NCBI RefSeq assembly: GCF_007000325.2
Contig: NZ_CP117267.1
Location: 3,498,501 to 3,562,500 of the forward strand
Reading direction: 5' to 3'
Length of the DNA: 64,000 nt
Source: Rhizobium rhododendri
GTDB taxonomy: Bacteria > Pseudomonadota > Alphaproteobacteria > Rhizobiales > Rhizobiaceae
The notes beneath the pieces were generated by a model that worked only from the letters and a program-made list of their open reading frames with translations, searched no databases and was not told the DNA's origin. How positions within the stretch are numbered: position 1 is the stretch's first letter; the number at the start of each line of letters is the position of its first letter. This document shows positions 36,408-45,641 of the stretch, piece after piece. The position numbers were made by a program, and so were the translations under genes.

Positions 36408-37394
36408 ATGTTGCGTTTTGGAATTCTGTCGACGGCCAAGATCGGTCGCGAACTCGTGGTGCCGGCCATTCAGGATGCGGAAAACTGCGTAGTCACCGCC
36501 GTTGCCAGCCGCGAGCTCGCTCGCGCTCGAGAAATGGCGGACCGCTTCTCCATTCCGCACGCCTTCGGCTCCTACGAGGAGATGCTCGCCTCCGACAAGA
36601 TTGACGCCGTCTACATTCCGCTTCCGACATCGCAGCATGTCGAGTGGTCGATCAAGGCCGCCGATGCAGGCAAGCACGTGCTCTGCGAAAAGCCGATCGC
36701 CCTCAAGGCTGCCGAGATCGACAGCCTGATTGCTGCCCGTGATCGCAACAAGGTGCTGGTGAGCGAAGCTTACATGGTGGTGTATACGCCGGTCTGGAAG
36801 AAGGTGAGGGAACTGCTTGCCGAGGGCGCCATCGGCCGCCTGCGGCATGTGCAGGGCGCTTTCACCTATTTTAATCGCGATGCCGGCAACATGCGAAACA
36901 TTCCAGCACTCGGCGGCGGCGGCCTCCCTGATATCGGCGTCTACCCGTCGATCACCACACGCTTTGCCACGGGCAAGGAGCCGCAGCGCATCCAGGCGGT
37001 CACCGAGCGCGATCCCGAGTTCGGCACTGACATGTACTCCAGCGTCAAGGCCGATTTCGGCGACTTCGAGATGAGCTTCTACATCTCGACGCAGATGGCC
37101 AGCCGGCAGATCATGGTCTTCCACGGCACGGACGGCTTCATCGAGGTGAAATCGCCGTTCAATGCTGACCGCTACGGCGCTGAAGAGGTCGAGCTTGCCA
37201 ACCGCAGCCACGGGCAGTCGCAGATCTTCCGCTTCCCCGACAGCCGCCAGTACAAGCTGGAGGCGGAGGCCTTCGCCGATGCTGCTACCGGTGGGGCTTC
37301 AGAGGTGGTGACGCTGGAAAGCTCGAAGAAGAACCAAGCGATGATCGACGCGATCTACCGCGCCAGCGAAAAAGACGGCTGGGAAACAGTCTGA
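36408..37394 (+). CDS. Gfo/Idh/MocA-family oxidoreductase
   Basis: 328 residues from [17 protein letters not shown], with GAGGAG just upstream; in-frame codons before 36408 are non-coding in character. The NAD(P)-binding N-terminal domain carries GILSTAKIG (in place of the usual GxGxxG), [17 protein letters not shown] and the catalytic-region [11 protein letters not shown]. The C-terminal domain starts near residue 125 with [16 protein letters not shown]. Such enzymes oxidise or reduce sugars, inositols or related polyols; the substrate is not predictable. Confidence 0.9.
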   Translation: MLRFGILSTAKIGRELVVPAIQDAENCVVTAVASRELARAREMADRFSIPHAFGSYEEMLASDKIDAVYIPLPTSQHVEWSIKAADAGKHVLCEKPIALKAAEIDSLIAARDRNKVLVSEAYMVVYTPVWKKVRELLAEGAIGRLRHVQGAFTYFNRDAGNMRNIPALGGGGLPDIGVYPSITTRFATGKEPQRIQAVTERDPEFGTDMYSSVKADFGDFEMSFYISTQMASRQIMVFHGTDGFIEVKSPFNADRYGAEEVELANRSHGQSQIFRFPDSRQYKLEAEAFADAATGGASEVVTLESSKKNQAMIDAIYRASEKDGWETV

Positions 37395-37408
37395 TCCATC
37401 GATAAAAC

Positions 37409-37870
37409 TCAGCGGCGGAAGACGAAGCGGGAATAGCCGAAAAAGCTGAACGCCGTCGCCGCCGCCGAGGCCATTACCAAGGCAAAGGTCGGACGCAGGA
37501 TCGGGATGGTGATCAGCAGCCCGGAATAGATGCCGTAATTGATCAGCGCCGAAACAACTCCCACCGAGCCGTACCTAAACCCCTCGACGGCCAGCGACTG
37601 GCTGGATTTTTCGAAGGTAAAGCTGTGGTTGAAGAACCAGGTCGCCAGCATCGCCGACGGAATGCTGATGGCACGGGCGCCAAAAGGCCCAATCGGGGTG
37701 AAATGCAGGAGCAGCATCAGCAGGCCACCATCGACGACGAAGCCGATACTGCCGGCGATGGCAAACCAAAACAGTTTTTTCATGCTGCACCGCTGCAGCT
37801 GAAATCGGGTGCCGGGCGAGGGTTGGTGATATCGGTGGTCAACGGCTGGAGCATCGGCTTGGTCGCTCAT
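37409..37870 (-). CDS. GtrA-family membrane protein
   Basis: Up to 153 residues; a shorter start at 37783 (MKKLFWFAIAGSIGFVVD, 124 residues) fits the family domain equally well. Four membrane helices, with conserved family features FAIAGSIGFVVDGGLLMLL, PSAMLATWFFNHSFTF and a C-terminal GYSRFVFRR. GtrA proteins are thought to move polyprenyl-phosphate-linked sugars across the membrane. It is divergent from the large GT-C-like membrane protein gene, a probable functional partner. Confidence 0.85.
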   Translation of the reverse strand: MSDQADAPAVDHRYHQPSPGTRFQLQRCSMKKLFWFAIAGSIGFVVDGGLLMLLLHFTPIGPFGARAISIPSAMLATWFFNHSFTFEKSSQSLAVEGFRYGSVGVVSALINYGIYSGLLITIPILRPTFALVMASAAATAFSFFGYSRFVFRR

Positions 37871-38046
37871 TCATAACGTCGTTGGTGCGGTGGCCGATAC
37901 AAAGCGTCTCGGCAACCAGTGTCTCCCCTGACCATCCCACCAATTTGTCAATATTTCCTGACGGATGATGGCCGGCAACTTTACGCTTTCTTGAGGCTGG
38001 AACGGTAGTTTCGTCTCTGCAGCAAGTAAGGGTACGGGATCACGAC

Positions 38047-39888
38047 ATGACTGGTGTGACGGATATGCGGCCGATCGAAGGCATCGACGGAAAAACAGCA
38101 ACCGCGTCGCTCTGGTCGAGCGCCTGGTTCGTGATGCTGGCCTACAGTCTGGTGGTTATTCTCGTCCTGCTGTTCCTCAACCGCAATGCCGTCGATTATA
38201 TCGGTGCCGACAACGACGATGCCATGCGCCTCGTCGAAGTCCGCGACCTGCTTGGCGGCCAGGGCTGGTTCGACATGATGCAATACCGGCTAGGCCTCGA
38301 CGGTGGGACGCTGATGCACTGGTCCCGCTTCATAGACTTGCCGATTGCGAGCCTGATCGTTTTATTCCGTCTGTTTGTATCCCCGGAGCGGGCAGAGGTG
38401 CTCGCCGTCACTGTCTGGCCGTTGTTCCTTGTGTTGCCGTTCATGGGCAGCATGGCGCTTCTCGGGCGTCGGCTGGGCGGACTGCCAGGCCTGCACGTCA
38501 CGCTCGTCCAGACCGCATTTTTGATCATCACCTCCGTTCGCTACCTGCCGGGGTCGATCGATCACGACAACGTCCAACTTGGCCTTGTCGCACTGATCGT
38601 CGCCATGCTGGTCGACGAGCGGTTTCGAGCCTCGAGCTTCGCCATTGCTGCGCTGGCCTCGGCCCTCGCCATCGGCATAGGCGCCGAAACGACGCCTTTC
38701 GTTGCCGTCGCCTGCATCGTGGTCGCAACGCTCTGGGCCTGGGAGGGAAAAGTTTTCGCACCGGCCGCCGCAGCCTTTGCGCTGACCTTGACCGTCGCCA
38801 TCAGCGCTGCGTTCTTTGCAACGGTGCCACCGCATTTCTATTCCATGGTCACCTGCGACAATCTTTCGCTCGGCTTTTACGGCATCACTGCTGTCGGCGG
38901 GGTGGGTCTGCTGCTCTCAGCGCTGTTTGCCAGCCACCTGCCACGCCAGGCACGGTTTGCAGTTTTGGTTGCAAACGGTGTTGCCGTGGCAGTCGCCACA
39001 GTGCTGCTTGCCCCGCAGTGCCTAGGTAACCCGCTGGGTGGCCTCGATCCGATGCTGGTCGAACTCTGGCTCAACAGCGTCAGCGAGGCGCAGTCCATCG
39101 TGACGCTCAGCGTTACAGAACCGACAGCGCTTGGCGCGTTCTACGCCGTCGGCCTGCTCGCAATCGCGGTCTGCGTCCTCAGGATTGTCCGCCATGAGAG
39201 GCCGCAACTGCACGCTGTTTTGCTGGCGCTGCTCGCGGTCAACTGGATCATTGCGCTGGTGCAGGTGCGCGGCGCAGTCTTTGCCAACCTGCTCGCCATT
39301 CCGCCGCTGACGCTTTTCGTCCTCGACCTCAGGCGTGTTTCCAATGCCGATTCCGAGGACATTCGCGCAGCATTCTTTTACGTGGTCGGAGTGTTGATCT
39401 CGGTACCTGCGGTCTGGGCGGTCGGCGGTGGCCTTGCCGATAGCAATGTCGGCAATATCTTCTCGAAGACGCCGGCCATTGCAGATGTCGCAGCCGACCA
39501 GAGCAAATGCTCCTCGAAGGACGCCCTCGCTCCGCTCGCAGCGCTCGATCCGGGCGTGGTCGTCGCGGCCTCCAACCTGGGCTCACCGATCCTGCGCTTT
39601 ACGCGGCATCGTACGCTGTCGGGCCCATACCATCGGGACGCCGATGGTATGCTGGCGGAAATGAAGATCGGCCTTGCCACGCCGAAGGATGCGCAGGCCC
39701 TGTTGCAGCAGGCCGGTGTGACGCTGCTTGCCTATTGCGCAATTGATCCGCAAGTCGAAAAGCTCTCGCAGCGGAGCCCTGACGGCCTCTATGCGCAACT
39801 AGCAAAGGGTAACGTGCCTGCCTATCTGGAGCCACTCTCGGTAAAACAGGGTCCGGACATAAAGTTCTTTCGCGTCAGGCAGCCCTGA
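38047..39888 (+). CDS. Large polytopic membrane protein, GT-C glycosyltransferase-like
   Basis: 613 residues with about 12 hydrophobic helices up to residue 465 and a soluble C-terminal periplasmic domain (about 470-613). The first extracytoplasmic loop has an acidic motif DNDDAMRLVEVRDLL followed by HWSRFIDLPIAS. A later loop has YLPGSIDHDNVQLG, reminiscent of the acidic loops of GT-C enzymes that use lipid-linked donors. Specific family not identified. Together with the divergent GtrA gene it suggests transfer of a sugar to a surface or extracytoplasmic acceptor. Confidence 0.7.
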   Translation: MTGVTDMRPIEGIDGKTATASLWSSAWFVMLAYSLVVILVLLFLNRNAVDYIGADNDDAMRLVEVRDLLGGQGWFDMMQYRLGLDGGTLMHWSRFIDLPIASLIVLFRLFVSPERAEVLAVTVWPLFLVLPFMGSMALLGRRLGGLPGLHVTLVQTAFLIITSVRYLPGSIDHDNVQLGLVALIVAMLVDERFRASSFAIAALASALAIGIGAETTPFVAVACIVVATLWAWEGKVFAPAAAAFALTLTVAISAAFFATVPPHFYSMVTCDNLSLGFYGITAVGGVGLLLSALFASHLPRQARFAVLVANGVAVAVATVLLAPQCLGNPLGGLDPMLVELWLNSVSEAQSIVTLSVTEPTALGAFYAVGLLAIAVCVLRIVRHERPQLHAVLLALLAVNWIIALVQVRGAVFANLLAIPPLTLFVLDLRRVSNADSEDIRAAFFYVVGVLISVPAVWAVGGGLADSNVGNIFSKTPAIADVAADQSKCSSKDALAPLAALDPGVVVAASNLGSPILRFTRHRTLSGPYHRDADGMLAEMKIGLATPKDAQALLQQAGVTLLAYCAIDPQVEKLSQRSPDGLYAQLAKGNVPAYLEPLSVKQGPDIKFFRVRQP

Positions 39889-39917
39889 ATTCCGGTTTTC
39901 CGATGGCGTCGGCCAAC

Positions 39918-40148
39918 CTAGGCGACGCGGGGCTTCTGCAGCAGGAGAAGCAGGGCAACCTGCCCTGCAAAGGCTGAATTGAAGCCTGCAATCGCCAGCA
40001 ACAATGAAACAAGGGAAGCTCCTGCCGGAGACAGCAATGCCGCGGCAGCGAAGGCGACACCTATCAAGGCGGCCGAAAGCACTATGCTTGCAACGGACCG
40101 TGTCAGGGACACGGCAACGCCGATTGCCAAGGCAACCACGAAGACCAT
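39918..40148 (-). CDS. Small hydrophobic membrane protein of unknown function
   Basis: 76 residues from MVFVVALAIGVAVSL, with AGGAG 8 nt upstream (the frame extends 19 codons further, without a good site). Two or three helices rich in Ala, Val and Leu cover nearly the whole chain, ending LLLLLQKPRVA. No family recognised. It is convergent with the GT-C-like gene, 29 nt apart, so may be involved in envelope function or may be unrelated. Confidence 0.6.
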   Translation of the reverse strand: MVFVVALAIGVAVSLTRSVASIVLSAALIGVAFAAAALLSPAGASLVSLLLAIAGFNSAFAGQVALLLLLQKPRVA

Positions 40149-40234
40149 CTGGGAAACTCCTGTAGAAGATAGTCCCGGATATACCCGGATCTCACTAAGA
40201 AACACTGAAACAGCTCGTTCAAAGTGTTTGCAAC

Positions 40235-40317
40235 GGCTGAAAACTGCGTCGTTCTATAACAGGACAAGCCCAATCTTCTGATCTTGTTAATGGCTTGCCG
40301 GATGGCTGAAAACTGCG
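40235..40317. repeat. Pair of 14-bp direct repeats upstream of xseA
   Basis: GGCTGAAAACTGCG occurs at 40235-40248 and again at 40304-40317, 69 bp apart, in the 222-bp region between the small membrane protein gene and xseA. A GGATGGCTGA core occurs a further time near 40331. Possible regulatory sites; no known consensus recognised. Confidence 0.6.
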
Positions 40318-40370
40318 GGTGAAGGCGGTCGGATGGCTGATCTTGGCGCACAGTTGCGCTAAAAGAATGC

Positions 40371-41984
40371 ATGAGCAGCTTATTCGAAAATGATTCGCCA
40401 TCGAACCTCGCGGAATATTCGGTCTCCGAATTGTCCGGCTCGATCAAGCGTACGGTCGAAAATGCCTTCGACCAGGTGCGGGTTCGCGGCGAGATCTCCG
40501 GCTATCGCGGTCCACATTCTTCCGGGCACGCCTATTTTTCGCTGAAGGACGACCGTTCACGCATAGACGCGGTCATCTGGAAGGGAAGCTTCTCCAAACT
40601 CAAGTTCCGCCCGGAAGAGGGTATGGAAGTCATTGCCACCGGCAAGGTCACCACCTTCCCCGGATCCTCGAAATACCAGATCGTCATCGAGACCCTGGAG
40701 CCGGCCGGCGCCGGCGCCCTGATGGCGTTGATCGAGGAACGCAAGCGCAAGCTTGGCGCCGAAGGCCTGTTCGACGCCGATCGCAAGAAGCCGCTGCCCT
40801 TCATGCCGAAGGTGATCGGCGTCGTCACCTCGCCAACCGGTGCCGTCATCCGCGATATTCTGCACCGCATCGCCGATCGCTTTCCGGTGCATGTGCTCGT
40901 CTGGCCAGTCAAGGTCCAGGGCGAGGGATCCGGGTCGGAAGTCGCCAACGCCATCCGTGGGTTCAATGCGTTCGAACGCGGCGGAGCGATGCCGCGTCCG
41001 GATGTGTTGATCGTTGCGCGGGGCGGAGGGAGCCTCGAGGATCTCTGGAGTTTCAACGACGAGATCGTCGTGCGTGCTGCAGCCGAGAGCACCATCCCGC
41101 TGGTCTCTGCCGTCGGCCACGAGACCGATTGGACGCTGATCGATTATGCGGCCGATGTGCGCGCGCCGACCCCGACAGGCGCTGCCGAGATGGCCGTGCC
41201 GGTGAAAGCCGACCTTGAGGCGCAGGCAGCAGGCCTTTCCGCCCGTCTGCAGACAGGCATCCGTCGCCATATGGATCATCACGGCCAGTCGGTGCGGGCG
41301 CTGGTGCGCGCCCTTCCGTCGCTCGATCAACTGCTGGCATTGCCGCGTCGCCGCTTCGACGAGACGGCCGCAGGCCTTGGACGCGGTCTCGAACTGAATA
41401 CCCTCAACAAGCGCCGCAGTTTCGAGCGCGCTGCCGCTCACTTGCGCCCCGAGGTGCTGTCGACCCGGATTGCCGAGAAGCGTCAGAAACTCAACGAGCG
41501 GATGGTGCGCGCCGAGCGTCGCGTCGAGCGCCTGCTCCTCGACGGCCACAAGCGTATTTCCAACGCCGATGTTGCGATGCGCGGCGTGCCCGCGCGGTTG
41601 ACCGCCCAGACCCGCAGCTTTCGCGACCGCCTGGCCAATCTCGGCCGGCATTCCGATACTGCCATCTTGCACAGGCTCAGCATGGCCAAGGGTGCCATCT
41701 CTGCGCAGGACCGCATGCTGCAGTCGCTGTCCTACAAGAATGTCCTGAAGCGCGGCTATGCTGTCGTGCGCGATGAGGAGGATCGCCCGCTCTCGTCGGC
41801 AGCGCTGATCTCGGCCGGCCAGGCGATCTCGCTGGAGTTTGCAGACGGCCGTGTGGCTGCCACCGCAGGGGAGGGGATGGATACGATGCCGCCGCCCGCC
41901 GCGCCTGTTCCTCCGACGAAGAAGCGCGCCGCAAAACCGGCGGCGATACCTGCCGATGGTGAGAAACAGGGTACCTTGTTCTGA
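40371..41984 (+). CDS. xseA: Exodeoxyribonuclease VII large subunit
   Basis: 537 residues. N-terminal OB fold ([42 protein letters not shown]), catalytic domain with [37 protein letters not shown] and [17 protein letters not shown], then a long helical coiled-coil region and a rhizobial Pro/Ala/Lys-rich tail. With XseB it degrades single-stranded DNA; xseB is not nearby. Converges with the MarR gene with 11 nt between stop codons. Confidence 0.96.
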   Translation: MSSLFENDSPSNLAEYSVSELSGSIKRTVENAFDQVRVRGEISGYRGPHSSGHAYFSLKDDRSRIDAVIWKGSFSKLKFRPEEGMEVIATGKVTTFPGSSKYQIVIETLEPAGAGALMALIEERKRKLGAEGLFDADRKKPLPFMPKVIGVVTSPTGAVIRDILHRIADRFPVHVLVWPVKVQGEGSGSEVANAIRGFNAFERGGAMPRPDVLIVARGGGSLEDLWSFNDEIVVRAAAESTIPLVSAVGHETDWTLIDYAADVRAPTPTGAAEMAVPVKADLEAQAAGLSARLQTGIRRHMDHHGQSVRALVRALPSLDQLLALPRRRFDETAAGLGRGLELNTLNKRRSFERAAAHLRPEVLSTRIAEKRQKLNERMVRAERRVERLLLDGHKRISNADVAMRGVPARLTAQTRSFRDRLANLGRHSDTAILHRLSMAKGAISAQDRMLQSLSYKNVLKRGYAVVRDEEDRPLSSAALISAGQAISLEFADGRVAATAGEGMDTMPPPAAPVPPTKKRAAKPAAIPADGEKQGTLF

Positions 41985-41995
41985 GATTTGCGTCG

Positions 41996-42493
41996 CTACT
42001 CCACAGCGGCCCTTTCGAAATGCGCGAGATAGCGAGCAAGAAGTCCGTCCAGCGCTGCAAACTCCTCCGCGCTAAGGCATGCGATGATCCTCTGCTGGTT
42101 CGCCACATGCGCCGTCACGGCATCCTCGATCACCGACAGTCCCTTGTCCGTTAGGCCTATCAGCACGCTTCGGCCGTCCTGCGGGTTGGAAAGGCGGGCG
42201 ACAAGGCCCTGCTTCTCCAGTTGGTCGATGCGGTTTGTCATGGTTCCTGACGTCACCATGGTGGCGGCGATCAGATCGCCCGGAGAAAGACGATAGGGTG
42301 CACCAGCTCTCCGGAGCGTCGCCATAACGTCGAAGCTCGCGGGTGACAGGCCATGTTCGGCAAGGGTCGTCTCGACCTCGCGCATGAGATGGCTGTGAAG
42401 GCGACCGAGACGCCCCAGCAGGCCCATGGCCGCGGTGTCCAGATCCGGCCGCTCTCGGCTCCACTGTTCCAGAATTCTATCGACATGATCCAT
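41996..42493 (-). CDS. MarR-family transcriptional regulator
   Basis: 165 residues. Winged-HTH core: TLAEHGLSPASFDVMATLRRAG, LSPGDLIAATMVTSGTMTNRID and the wing VARLSNPQDGRSVLIGLTDKG with the conserved D-x-R-S. It is divergent from an EamA exporter gene. The 78-bp spacer contains two near-identical 16-bp palindromes, so the protein probably represses both genes until a ligand, perhaps the exported compound, binds. Confidence 0.92.
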   Translation of the reverse strand: MDHVDRILEQWSRERPDLDTAAMGLLGRLGRLHSHLMREVETTLAEHGLSPASFDVMATLRRAGAPYRLSPGDLIAATMVTSGTMTNRIDQLEKQGLVARLSNPQDGRSVLIGLTDKGLSVIEDAVTAHVANQQRIIACLSAEEFAALDGLLARYLAHFERAAVE

Positions 42494-42514
42494 GCAGCCA
42501 CTATGGCAAAATTT

Positions 42515-42530
42515 ATCTTGACGTCAAGAT
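42515..42530. promoter_or_regulatory. MarR operator-like palindrome 1
   Basis: ATCTTGACGTCAAGAT is a perfect 16-bp palindrome in the divergent spacer, 22 nt upstream of the MarR gene start. Confidence 0.7.
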
Positions 42531-42540
42531 TTATGGATCT

Positions 42541-42556
42541 ATCTTGAAGTCAAGAT
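42541..42556. promoter_or_regulatory. MarR operator-like palindrome 2
   Basis: ATCTTGAAGTCAAGAT matches palindrome 1 at 15 of 16 positions, with centres 26 bp apart. It lies 15 nt before the EamA start. Confidence 0.7.
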
Positions 42557-42571
42557 AAATAGAGATATGCC

Positions 42572-43432
42572 GTGTCCCGCCTCCGCGATATTGGCCTGAC
42601 GGCGCTTGCTCCCGCCATCTGGGGTTCGACCTACATCGTCACGACGCAACTGCTGCCGGCAGGAGTGCCGCTGACGGTAGCGACGCTGCGTGCCTTGCCG
42701 GCAGGGCTTCTGCTGCTGGTAATGGTGAGGGAATTGCCGCAGGGCGCATGGTGGTGGAAAAGCCTCGTGCTCGGTCTGCTCAATTTCTCGCTGTTCTGGG
42801 CTTTTCTCTTCGTCTCCGCCTACCGCTTGCCCGGCGGCGTGGCCGCGACCGTGGGAGCGGTGCAGCCATTGATCGTCATCGGCCTCTCGCGCCTCGTCAT
42901 GGGCACCTCGGTGCGCCCAATTGCCATCGTGGCCGGCATGGCGGGACTTTGCGGCGTCGCACTGCTGGTGCTGCGGCCGGGTGCGTCGCTCGATCCTATC
43001 GGCATCGCTGCGGGACTTGCCGGCGCTCTCTCAATGGCTTTCGGCACGGTCCTCAGTCGCCACTGGAAGCCGCCTGTATCACCGCTGACCTTCACGGCCT
43101 GGCAACTCACAGCTGGCGGTCTGATGCTGGCACCTGCGGCACTTCTGCTGGAGCCGGGTTTGCCGCCGCTGACGATCGCAAATCTTGCCGGGTTTCTCTA
43201 TCTCGGGCTGGTCGGCGCGGCCTTCACTTATATCCTGTGGTTTCGCGGCCTCCGCCTCATCGGCGCGCCGGCGGCATCAGCGCTAGGCTTCCTGAGCCCT
43301 CTCGTGGCAGTCCTTCTCGGCTGGAGCCTGCTGGGACAAGCACTCGATGCGGTGCAACTGGCCGGTGTTGCCGTCGTGCTGGCCAGCGTCTGGGCAAGCC
43401 AGCGCGCGTCTCGTGCCCAAGGGCCGAAATGA
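42572..43432 (+). CDS. EamA/DMT-family transporter
   Basis: 286 residues from a GTG start with about ten membrane helices in two EamA repeats (TALAPAIWGSTYIVTTQLLP in the first, LVGAAFTYILWFRGLRLIG in the second). Members export small metabolites or drugs. Control by the divergent MarR repressor through the paired palindromes is likely. It is a different subgroup from the RhtA-like exporter at 18123-19025. Confidence 0.88.
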   Translation: MSRLRDIGLTALAPAIWGSTYIVTTQLLPAGVPLTVATLRALPAGLLLLVMVRELPQGAWWWKSLVLGLLNFSLFWAFLFVSAYRLPGGVAATVGAVQPLIVIGLSRLVMGTSVRPIAIVAGMAGLCGVALLVLRPGASLDPIGIAAGLAGALSMAFGTVLSRHWKPPVSPLTFTAWQLTAGGLMLAPAALLLEPGLPPLTIANLAGFLYLGLVGAAFTYILWFRGLRLIGAPAASALGFLSPLVAVLLGWSLLGQALDAVQLAGVAVVLASVWASQRASRAQGPK

Positions 43433-43451
43433 CGCGCGCAACGCTCTTAAA

Positions 43452-44705
43452 TCAGGCCCATTCGCCCTTGCGCATCACAGGTACGCGCGTGCCGTCCGGC
43501 TTTACCCCGTCGATGTCTACCTTGTCCGAGCCGATCATCCAGTCGATGTGGATCAGGCTGGAATTTCCGCCCTGCGCCTTGACCTGTTCCTGCGTCAGCG
43601 ACGCGCCGTCGAGGAAGCATTTCGAGTAGCACTGGCCAAGCGCGATATGGCAGGATGCGTTCTCGTCGAACAGCGTGTTGTAGAACAGGATGCCGCTGGC
43701 GGAAATCGGCGACGAATGCGGCACCAGTGCCACTTCACCCAGCCGTCGCGCGCCGTCGTCGGTGTCGAGCACCTTGTTGAGCACTTCCTCGCCACGACTG
43801 GCCTTGGCCTCGACGATCCGGCCCGCTTCGAATTTCACCCGGATATCGTCGATCAGCGTGCCGCCATGCGACAGCGGCTTGGTGCTCGAGACGTAGCCGT
43901 CCACTCGCAGGGCATGCGGCGTGGTGAAAACCTCTTCCGTCGGGATGTTCGGGTTGCAGGTCACGCCGTTCTTCGCCGTCGAGGCGCCGCCATGCCACTC
44001 ATGGCCGTCGGCAAGACCGATGGTGACATCGGTGCCCGGGCCAACGAAATGCAGGCTTTCAAAGCGCTGGTCATTCAGCCAGCTGGAGCGGACGCGCAGG
44101 TTGGTATTGTGCTCCGCCCAGGCGGCAATCGGATCCTCGACATCGACGCGCGAGGCGGCAAAGATCGCCCTGGCGAGCTTGGCAACCGCAATCGGCTCGG
44201 GGTCGTTGGGGAATACCAGTCGTGCCCAGGATGGGTTCGGGTAGGAAACGATGTTCCAGTTGATGTCGAAATTGGAGATCTTCTCGAGCGCCGGCTTGTA
44301 TGCCGTCGAATTGGCGCGGTTCGCACGGGCTACCTTGGCCGGATCCTGGCCGGAAAGCAGCATCGGGTTGTCGCCGGAGACGGCGAGCCGGGCAGCACCG
44401 TTGGCAAAGGCATTGGCCATGCCGTCATAAAGCCAGCCTGCGGCGCGGTCGAAGCTTTCGTCGCTGCCGTTTTCATAGCGGGCAAGGGTTGCTTCCTCGT
44501 CGGCATAGAAGGAGGTCACCAGCCCGGCGCCGGCGATATAGGCGTGCCGGGTAATACGGCGGACCAGCGGCATGGCGGCGACCGGCGCGGTGATGACCAG
44601 ATCCTGGCCCTTCTGCAGCTGCAATCCGACCTTGATGGCCACTTCGGCAAGCTTGTCGAGCTTGACGGGATCAATGGTGTGGGCGCTCTGGGAAACGGAT
44701 GTCAT
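43452..44705 (-). CDS. M29-family metallo-aminopeptidase (AmpS/PepS-like)
   Basis: 417 residues from MTSVSQSAHTIDPVKLDK. The M29 metal-site region is complete: PNIPTEEVFTTPH (Glu and His near residues 255-264), VDGYVSSTKPL, LGEVALVPHSSPIS (Glu and His) and ILFYNTLFDENASCHIALG (Tyr, Asp/Glu and His). These dimeric cytoplasmic enzymes release N-terminal residues using a dinuclear zinc or cobalt site. It is 106 nt downstream of ybaK on the same strand. Confidence 0.92.
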   Translation of the reverse strand: MTSVSQSAHTIDPVKLDKLAEVAIKVGLQLQKGQDLVITAPVAAMPLVRRITRHAYIAGAGLVTSFYADEEATLARYENGSDESFDRAAGWLYDGMANAFANGAARLAVSGDNPMLLSGQDPAKVARANRANSTAYKPALEKISNFDINWNIVSYPNPSWARLVFPNDPEPIAVAKLARAIFAASRVDVEDPIAAWAEHNTNLRVRSSWLNDQRFESLHFVGPGTDVTIGLADGHEWHGGASTAKNGVTCNPNIPTEEVFTTPHALRVDGYVSSTKPLSHGGTLIDDIRVKFEAGRIVEAKASRGEEVLNKVLDTDDGARRLGEVALVPHSSPISASGILFYNTLFDENASCHIALGQCYSKCFLDGASLTQEQVKAQGGNSSLIHIDWMIGSDKVDIDGVKPDGTRVPVMRKGEWA

Positions 44706-44811
44706 GGGAACCTGCCTGCTGGGAAATGCGAAGGCAGAAGACTTAAACCCCATTGCGGCGAAAATGAAGCTTGCTGGCTGCCAAATCGCCAGCGGTATCG
44801 GCAGAAAAAAA

Positions 44812-45285
44812 TCAGGCGACCAGCGGCACGGCAACGGCTTTCAAAACCGCCAGAGCATCCTTCGGATCGAGCCGAACTTGCAGGCCGCGTTGTCCGCCGT
44901 TCATGAAAACATAGGCCTCGTCCATGGCACTGACTTCGATGGCCGTCGGCACGAGCTTTTTTTGGCCGAAAGGGCTGATCCCGCCAACGTGGTAGCCGGT
45001 CAGCCGCTCGGCATCGACAGGCTTCATCATATGGGCCGGCTTGCCGCCGAAGGCAGCGGCCAGCTTCTTCATGCTGACTTCGTGATCCGAGGGTACGACA
45101 ACGCAAACCGGCTTGCCATCGACTTCCGCCATCAGCGTCTTCAGAACCCGATGCGGCTCCTCACCCAAGGCTTCCGCCGCCTGCAGTCCGATACGCTCGG
45201 CGTTCGGGTCGTAGTCGTAAACATGGGTAGTGAAAGCGATCTTTGCCTGGCTAAGGACCTGCGTCGCCCGGGTGGTTTTTGACAT
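44812..45285 (-). CDS. ybaK: YbaK/EbsC-type Cys-tRNA(Pro) deacylase
   Basis: 157 residues. Family features: THVYDYDPNAERIGLQAAEAL, HRVLKTLMAEVDGKPVCVVVPSDHEVS (catalytic Lys of VLKTL) and GYHVGGISPFGQKKLVP. YbaK clears cysteine mis-attached to tRNA-Pro by prolyl-tRNA synthetase. Starts 3 nt after the yffB stop in a compact operon with an AstE-like gene. Confidence 0.93.
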   Translation of the reverse strand: MSKTTRATQVLSQAKIAFTTHVYDYDPNAERIGLQAAEALGEEPHRVLKTLMAEVDGKPVCVVVPSDHEVSMKKLAAAFGGKPAHMMKPVDAERLTGYHVGGISPFGQKKLVPTAIEVSAMDEAYVFMNGGQRGLQVRLDPKDALAVLKAVAVPLVA

Positions 45286-45288
45286 GGA

Positions 45289-45639
45289 TCAAACCTTGAA
45301 AAGGGCGTCGTATTCGCCAGGCCTGAATCCCACCAGCAATTTACCCTCAGCTTCCAGCACCGGCCGCTTGATCATCGAGGGCTGGGCCAGCATCAGCGCA
45401 ATGGCTTTTTCGGCGTCGAGACCGGTCCTGTCGGCCTCGTCGAGCTTGCGAAAGGTGGTACCGGCGCGGTTGAGCAACGTCTCCCAGCCGGCTTGCCCGA
45501 TCCAGCCTTGCAGATGTTCGCGGTCGATGCCTTCGGCCTTGTAGTCATGGAAACGGTACGGGATGCCGTGGGCGTCCAGCCAGCTGCGCGCCTTCTTCAT
45601 CGTGTCGCAGTTCTTGATACCGTAGATCGTGACGCTCAC
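45289..45639 (-). CDS. ArsC/Spx-family protein YffB
   Basis: 116 residues with the thioredoxin-like ArsC fold: TIYGIKNCDTMKKARSWLD (single N-terminal Cys11), FHDYKAEGID and LMLAQPSMIKRPVLEAEG (the conserved arginine). The group is close to YffB/Spx and includes glutathione-dependent reductases as well as regulators; catalytic role here is unproven. Located between the AstE-like gene (2 nt apart) and ybaK (3 nt apart). Confidence 0.9.
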   Translation of the reverse strand: MSVTIYGIKNCDTMKKARSWLDAHGIPYRFHDYKAEGIDREHLQGWIGQAGWETLLNRAGTTFRKLDEADRTGLDAEKAIALMLAQPSMIKRPVLEAEGKLLVGFRPGEYDALFKV

Positions 45640-45641
45640 GC

